From NCBI GenBank assembly GCA_964557955.1, contig CAZLCS010000035.1, positions 1-64,000 on the forward strand: DNA of 64,000 nt. Direction: 5' to 3'. Of this stretch, positions 59,492 to 64,000 are shown in pieces (the first letter of the stretch is position 1; the number at the start of each line of letters is the position of its first letter). Under the pieces are notes generated by a model that was not told where the DNA came from, ran no database searches, and saw only the letters and a program-made list of their open reading frames with translations. This DNA comes from JALOOX01 sp964557955. GTDB taxonomy: Bacteria > Desulfobacterota > Syntrophobacteria > Syntrophobacterales > Syntrophobacteraceae. The position numbers and the translations under genes were made by a program.

Positions 59492-60934
59492 TCACGGGGT
59501 GCAGCAGCATTCCAGCGGGAGCGGCTGCACGGGGGGTCCGGCCCTGTGCTCGGCCAGGTAAGCTTGCGCATTCATGATCTTTTGCGTTCGTCTCAGGACC
59601 CTGATCACAAAAGGGATTTCCTTCATCTTCACCTGCCGAATCCAGTACCACCAATCCCTTTCGCCTGCAGTGTTCAATACGGACCGCCGCCAGGTCTCCG
59701 CATAGAGCTCAAAGAAACGATCCACCCCCAGTCGGGGCTCCCACAGCACGTGGCTCATATCGTACTTGGACCACGGCTGCCCACGAAGAAGGGGTTCGAG
59801 ACCACGATAATACTCGGTTCCGGGAAGAGGGGTCAGGATCGAGTAGCCGGCACGCTGCAGGCCATACCGTTTCACAAAGTCCCAAAGCTCCCGGAAATCC
59901 GCCTCTCCCCAGTCGGGATTGACCACGAAATTGCCGGTGGTTCCGAAGCCGAGAGCCCGGGCCGTTTCAACGGCCCGGATGATCTGGTCCGACCCGGAGT
60001 CTTTGTTCAGACTCGCCAGGTACCGGTCTGAAGCCCCCTCGAACCCGAAGAAGATGTCGAACTTTTCCGCCAGGGGCCGCCAGGCTTCCAGCAGGTCGGG
60101 GTGGCGCGAGACGATATCCGTCCGGCTCTGAACGAGCATCCACTTCTTCCTGATCCCTCTCTTCCTGAGCGCCTCGCCAAGCTCCCGGCTGCGTGCCTCC
60201 TGGTACCAGAACAGGTCATCCACAACGAAAATATTCTCACCCGTGCCGGCAAAATCCTCCACGACCGAACCGATGGGACGCTCACGATAGCTCCTGCCGT
60301 ACAGCTGCCACACCGAACAGAATTTGCACCGGAACGGGCAGCCCCTGGCAGTCTCGATGAGCCACACAGGGCGCAGCTGCACGCAATGATATCGGTTCCG
60401 ATATTTCGTCACGAGGTCTCGAGCGGGCAGAGGAATCGTGTCGAGTTCGGGCGGATGGACCGATTCGGGGGTCGACATCCACCCTTCATGGGTGCGCAGC
60501 CGAAGTCCGGGGACCTCGCCGATGGGGTGGCCGTTCTCCAACGCTTTGAGCAGCGCAGGAAAAGTCTCCTCGGCGCTCCCCACGCAGATGGCATCGAATT
60601 CGCCGGCCTCGAGGGGTGCAGCGTAGGATGCGGCAGCAGCTCCCCCCGCCACGATCAACGCCTCGGGACTGGATCGCCGAACAGAGCGCGCGACATCGAC
60701 GGCAGCCTCGAACTCCAGGGCATGGGGCACGGTGATCCCGACCACCTGCGGTCGAAGACGGCGAGCTAAGGTCGCCGTGCGCGAATCAAAACGCTCATCG
60801 ATCAAAACCGCCTGATGCCCGGCGGCGCGGGCAGCGGCTCCCAGATACTCCAACCCGAGAGGCTCCACTCGAAAGAAGGGACCCAGTCCAAATTCCTCAT
60901 TTCCGGGTCTTGGGCGTACCAGAAGCAGTTTCAT
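59492..60934 (-). CDS. B12-binding radical SAM protein (HpnR-like group)
   Basis: 480 residues from MKLLLVRPRPGNEEFGLG. B12-binding domain FFRVEPLGLEYLGAAARAAG, RPQVVGITVPHALEFEAAVD; radical SAM motif RGCPFRCKFCSV; DDLFWYQEA and ADRYLASLNKDSGSDQIIRA, then YSILTPLPGTEYYRGLEPLL and PWSKYDMSHVLWEPRL as in the HpnR-like C-terminal tail. It may methylate or reduce a lipid; HpnR methylates hopanoids at C-3, but hopanoid cyclase genes are not in this window. The tail ends in four Cys (LPLECCCTP), perhaps an extra cluster. Confidence 0.82.
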   Translation of the reverse strand: MKLLLVRPRPGNEEFGLGPFFRVEPLGLEYLGAAARAAGHQAVLIDERFDSRTATLARRLRPQVVGITVPHALEFEAAVDVARSVRRSSPEALIVAGGAAAASYAAPLEAGEFDAICVGSAEETFPALLKALENGHPIGEVPGLRLRTHEGWMSTPESVHPPELDTIPLPARDLVTKYRNRYHCVQLRPVWLIETARGCPFRCKFCSVWQLYGRSYRERPIGSVVEDFAGTGENIFVVDDLFWYQEARSRELGEALRKRGIRKKWMLVQSRTDIVSRHPDLLEAWRPLAEKFDIFFGFEGASDRYLASLNKDSGSDQIIRAVETARALGFGTTGNFVVNPDWGEADFRELWDFVKRYGLQRAGYSILTPLPGTEYYRGLEPLLRGQPWSKYDMSHVLWEPRLGVDRFFELYAETWRRSVLNTAGERDWWYWIRQVKMKEIPFVIRVLRRTQKIMNAQAYLAEHRAGPPVQPLPLECCCTP

Positions 60935-61364
60935 CAAAGGATTCCAATGCTTGAATCGTATCACACGTCAATCGCGCGGCTGCCATTGTCGAATGTGCCA
61001 TGTAACATTTGATGTAAAATAGTGTCAACATGAGGGGAAAGCCATGCGGGATGACTATTGACAGGGTCAGATCACCTTAGTACAGGCCAACACAACAGAG
61101 TGTCCACCTCTCGAGTCGTCATTCCGGCGGTCTTCTGGCCGGAATCCACAAAAAAGCTGGATGCCGGCTTAAAGATTGCCGGCATGACGAGCGGCGAAAT
61201 GGACATCTTTTTCTGTGGAGGTGTACTTAGAGTAATAATTCTTGTATCATGTTCATTCGATTGTGGCAGATCTCTGAGATCTGTTTCTGCATCTGGAAAG
61301 CGCTCCGGGAACCGAATGAATCAGGCAGCTCCCAACCACCTCCGCGCCGGAAGGACAGTCCTCA
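60935..61364. other. Intergenic region with MITE-like copy C
   Basis: About 430 bases between divergent genes. The MITE-like element occupies 61077-61229. TTGTAT/TTATTAC-type runs near 61235-61260 could hold the promoter of the methyltransferase gene. Confidence 0.55.
61077..61229 (-). repeat. MITE-like element, copy C
   Basis: Ends TTAGTACA and TGTACTTA form inverted repeats; the body is the reverse complement of copy A with only a few differences over ~150 bases. Unlike copies A and B it lacks the surrounding GGTGCC and CACGGGC repeats, which shows that the ~150-base element is the mobile unit. Confidence 0.78.
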
Positions 61365-62249
61365 ATGCCGCCTTGCTGCCTGCTCTGTAAATCCTGGTCC
61401 AGCCGGCCTGTCATCCGAGAGGAGTCGTGGCAATACTACCGCTGTGAGAGATGCGGGCTGGTGTTTCTGCACCCCCAGCCGTCAACCACATTCCTGCTCA
61501 GCCACTATCAGAGCTACCTGCCCTCAACCGACCCGGAGATCCAATCCTGGCATCGCCTCATGCAGGGCGTATCCGAGAAAGCGGCCGTTCTCATCGAGTC
61601 CCGTGTTTCCAGGCCCGGCACCCTCCTCGACGTCGGCTGCGGTTATGGATTCTTCCCCGGACTCATGTCACGCCGTGGCTGGCATGCGGAAGGCATCGAG
61701 ATTTCAGCGCACGCACGGCGTTATGCCAGGGAGAATCAGGACATCGAAGTGACGTCCGAACCCCTTCCGAGGCCTGATTGGGACGACGGACGCTTTGATG
61801 TGATCACGCTCTTTTACGTCATCGAGCACCTCCCGGACCCCGTCGAAACCCTGAACGAGGTTTTCAGGTTGTTGAAGCCGGGCGGGCTGGTTCTTCTCAG
61901 ATGGCCCCATACCACCCCCATTGCGCTGCTTTTGAAGCCATGGTCATCAAGGCTGCGTCTCTACCAGGCGCCATCTCACCTTTTCGACTTTTCTCCCGGG
62001 ACAATGCTGGAAATGCTGAGCGGAATCGGATACGAACAGATTCGCACGACGGTGGTCGGGTGGACTCACCCCGAGAGCCCCGGGCCGCGGGTGGCCTCTG
62101 CGGTCTTCGGTTTCCTTGGGGAAACCGTGGCACGCTGCAGCCATGATCGGTGGCTGATTCCCGGTGTCAGCAAAACGACCCTGGCCCGCAAGCCCCTCGA
62201 CCGGCACACGGTTTTGGCATCAGCGAGCACGAGAACCCATGCCCGGTAG
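61365..62249 (+). CDS. SAM-dependent methyltransferase with an N-terminal zinc ribbon
   Basis: 294 residues. An N-terminal zinc-ribbon-like CCLLCKSW...YYRCERCGLVFL precedes a class I methyltransferase: TLLDVGCGYGFFPGLM (motif I), HAEGIEISAHARRYA, FDVITLFYVIEHLPDPVETL and PGGLVLLRWPHTTP. The ribbon plus UbiE/COQ5-like fold is common in glycan or natural-product loci. Its stop overlaps the next start by ~11 bases. The substrate is unknown. Confidence 0.85.
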   Translation: MPPCCLLCKSWSSRPVIREESWQYYRCERCGLVFLHPQPSTTFLLSHYQSYLPSTDPEIQSWHRLMQGVSEKAAVLIESRVSRPGTLLDVGCGYGFFPGLMSRRGWHAEGIEISAHARRYARENQDIEVTSEPLPRPDWDDGRFDVITLFYVIEHLPDPVETLNEVFRLLKPGGLVLLRWPHTTPIALLLKPWSSRLRLYQAPSHLFDFSPGTMLEMLSGIGYEQIRTTVVGWTHPESPGPRVASAVFGFLGETVARCSHDRWLIPGVSKTTLARKPLDRHTVLASASTRTHAR

Positions 62250-64000
62250 AAGAGATACGAACGGACGATCCGGGAGGGCGCGGCGAGACCCTTCCCAAAT
62301 CGTGGTGGGCATACCGCGCGGTTTGCTCTACTTCCATTACCAGCCGTTATGGTCCACCTATCTTGCCAGCCTGGGCTTGAGGGTGCGCGTATCGGACCCC
62401 ACCGACCGCTCCCTCCTGGAAAAGGCCCAAACCGTGACAGCGAGCGATCTCTGCCTTCCGGTCAAGGCATTCCTCGCCCATGTGGCCCGCCTCATCGACC
62501 AGGTCGACTGGCTGTTCCTGCCCCGCATCACGAGTGTCGACCCTGAGAACTACATGTGCCCCAAGATTCTCGGTCTCACGGACATGGTTCGGAATATTTT
62601 CCCGTCTCTCCCGGGCCTGCTGGATCCGGTCATCAACCTCAAACCCCCGAAGCCACAGGGGACTGCCGCTGCCCTGGACTGGGTGGGCAGACATTTCACC
62701 GACAGCAGGCCGGCCCTGGATCGGGCATGGTCCGCAGCCGTCGAGGCTCAGAAGGAGTTCAACCGGAACGTCCTCCACGATCCCCGGAAGACCGCCGAAT
62801 GGTTCGAAGCCGGGAAACGGCGGCGCCTTTCAGCAACAGAGGGACGTCCCCATCGCGTCGCCTTGATCGGGCGCCGCTACCTGATTTTTGACCAGGCGCT
62901 GAGTCACCATTTGCTCGGAATCCTCGAGAAACAGGGGGTGGAGATCCTCACCGCCGAGAGCGTGCCCGATGAATCCGCCCGGCGGCTGGCCCGGAAGCTC
63001 CCCAAAAAGGTCTACTGGGAGCTGGGCAAAGACCTTGTGGCGGCCGGAATGTACTTCGCCGAGAGCCCCGAAGTGGATGGGGTGATCAATGTTTCAAGTT
63101 TTGGCTGCGGCCAGGATTCCTTCACTTCGAAGCTCGTCGAGCACTATGTCACGAAAGGATCTTCCAGGCCCTTTCTCAACCTGGTCATTGACGAGCACGA
63201 TGCCGACGCGGGCATGAAGACCCGCCTGGAGGCATTCCTGGACATGCTGGAGGACCGCCGGAAGGGAAAGGGGCGGCCGTTGCCGGAAGATGCGACCCGC
63301 GTTGAGGCCGGCCGTGTCGCCGCTCTGGGAGCAGGCGCCGCAGAGGCTGGAGATGCATGCCGGAACGAGGACCGAATGCACCTGACCATTCCCCACATGG
63401 GCCACCTCCACATCGGCTTCGAAAACGTCTTCAGGAACCTCGGGGTTCACATCACCATGCCCCCCCGGCCCAACAAGGAAGCGGCCTGGCTCGGAGCCCG
63501 CCATTCGCCGGACTGCGCCTGTCTGCCCTTCAAGCTCAACCTGGGAAACATGATACAGGCCCTCAATCAGGGCGCCACCGACGTCATCATGCCGGGAGGG
63601 TTCGGACCGTGCCGGTTCGGATACTACGGAAGCATGCAGGAGCTGATTCTTCGAGACATGGGCTACAAATTCCGGATGGGAAGCGCAGATGATCCGGACA
63701 GCCTGCGCGACATGCTCGCCACCGTGCGCAGGATCGCCGGACTCCGCTCCAGGTGGGACTCTTACAGGGTCTTCCTCTTCATTCTCTATCGCATCGCCCT
63801 CGTGGACCACGCGGTGGCCCATTCCCTTCGCGTGAGGCCCAGAGAGCGTGAGAAGCGGAGCACCGACCGCGTCCTCAGGCAGAGCATCGACCTCGTCGAT
63901 GCCACCAGACGTTTCGTGGACTTGTTGCCGACATGGCGACGCATCGACAAGCTCTTCCGGTCCATCCCCATCGACAGGGACCGCCCGGTGGTGCGCATCG
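62239..64000 (+). CDS. COG3580/COG3581-type acyl-CoA dehydratase-related protein (runs off the edge)
   Basis: 587 codons visible with no stop. The N-terminal half is DUF2229-like (COG3580): VGIPRGLLYFHYQPLWSTYL, SDLCLPVKAFLAHVARLIDQ, NYMCPKILGLTDMVRNIF; then VINVSSFGCGQDSFTSKLVE and LVIDEHDADAGMKTRLEAFL. The C-terminal half adds a COG3581-like IPHMGHLHIGFENVFRNLGV, CACLPFKLNLGNMIQALNQG, VIMPGGFGPCRFGYYGSMQE. These are relatives of (R)-2-hydroxyacyl-CoA dehydratase components that bind 4Fe-4S clusters through scattered Cys; usually they occur near BadF-type activases. It is fused here in one chain. The methyltransferase upstream overlaps its start. Confidence 0.8.
   Translation, partial: MPGRRDTNGRSGRARRDPSQIVVGIPRGLLYFHYQPLWSTYLASLGLRVRVSDPTDRSLLEKAQTVTASDLCLPVKAFLAHVARLIDQVDWLFLPRITSVDPENYMCPKILGLTDMVRNIFPSLPGLLDPVINLKPPKPQGTAAALDWVGRHFTDSRPALDRAWSAAVEAQKEFNRNVLHDPRKTAEWFEAGKRRRLSATEGRPHRVALIGRRYLIFDQALSHHLLGILEKQGVEILTAESVPDESARRLARKLPKKVYWELGKDLVAAGMYFAESPEVDGVINVSSFGCGQDSFTSKLVEHYVTKGSSRPFLNLVIDEHDADAGMKTRLEAFLDMLEDRRKGKGRPLPEDATRVEAGRVAALGAGAAEAGDACRNEDRMHLTIPHMGHLHIGFENVFRNLGVHITMPPRPNKEAAWLGARHSPDCACLPFKLNLGNMIQALNQGATDVIMPGGFGPCRFGYYGSMQELILRDMGYKFRMGSADDPDSLRDMLATVRRIAGLRSRWDSYRVFLFILYRIALVDHAVAHSLRVRPREREKRSTDRVLRQSIDLVDATRRFVDLLPTWRRIDKLFRSIPIDRDRPVVRI

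Noticed and set aside
1..64000. tRNA, rRNA, riboswitch and attachment-site candidates
   Set aside because: Reading by eye for TPsiC-like GGTTCGAATCC stems, thi-box motifs next to thiD/thiL and direct repeats flanking tRNAs gave nothing convincing.

Overview
The window looks like a draft-genome contig from a GC-rich Desulfobacterota (former deltaproteobacterial) anaerobe, possibly near Syntrophobacteraceae. This is an inference from gene content: two GAFTGA-containing sigma-54 activators, a sensor kinase with a c-type haem motif, B12/radical-SAM enzymes, a COG3580/COG3581-type dehydratase-related protein and LPS-type envelope genes. I saw no rRNA or tRNA genes and no intact transposase. A 100-N assembly gap lies inside the CRISPR array.

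Layout. 1-3000: a 26-repeat CRISPR array, probably read right to left, with a broken cas2 remnant beside it and then a CopG-type antitoxin whose partner is truncated. 3067-5192: two overlapping SPFH-domain genes. 5987-13667: a minus-strand run with a SPASM-type radical SAM enzyme, thiD, thiL, two PilT-family ATPases, a PflA-like radical SAM enzyme and a metallo-hydrolase. 13888-16842: a helicase fused to a DEDD exonuclease (MrfA plus MrfB in one chain). 17106-17798: a consensus sigma-54 promoter before an orphan NusG/UpxY-type antiterminator. 17827-21937: moeA, gatB, mtnA. 21967-29233: small proteins, an NtrC-type regulator with a haem-binding sensor kinase, and a YeiH-type transporter with a long soluble insertion. 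29646-36957: a lone DruA-family gene, tsaD, rsmA, a patatin, two alpha/beta hydrolases, a lipoprotein and two tiny Cys-rich proteins.

37050-48648 holds two minus-strand operons. One carries an aminotransferase, engB and two tandem MtaD-type deaminases, which fit with mtnA in methylthioadenosine/SAH salvage. The other carries a hydantoinase, an HDAC-like deacetylase with a C-terminal Cys cluster, rlmN, hisI, hisG and a TPR-SPOR lipoprotein. A NifA-like activator diverges from the second operon across a palindromic operator candidate. 50709-54609 is a compact plus-strand operon (lipid A-type acyltransferase, B12 radical SAM enzyme, LolA-like carrier, FabD paralog with altered active-site motifs). 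It is the best candidate in the window for an uncharacterised lipid-modification pathway. 54782-64000 has a secreted phosphodiesterase, an SRPBCC lipoprotein, an AT-rich patch with two small lipoproteins, a second B12 radical SAM enzyme, a methyltransferase and a COG3580/3581-type protein running off the edge.

The intergenic DNA carries at least four non-coding repeat families: a ~150-bp MITE-like element (three copies), a CACGGGC/GCCCGTG hairpin, an ACTCGAAAC-type array, and one 131-bp imperfect palindrome.
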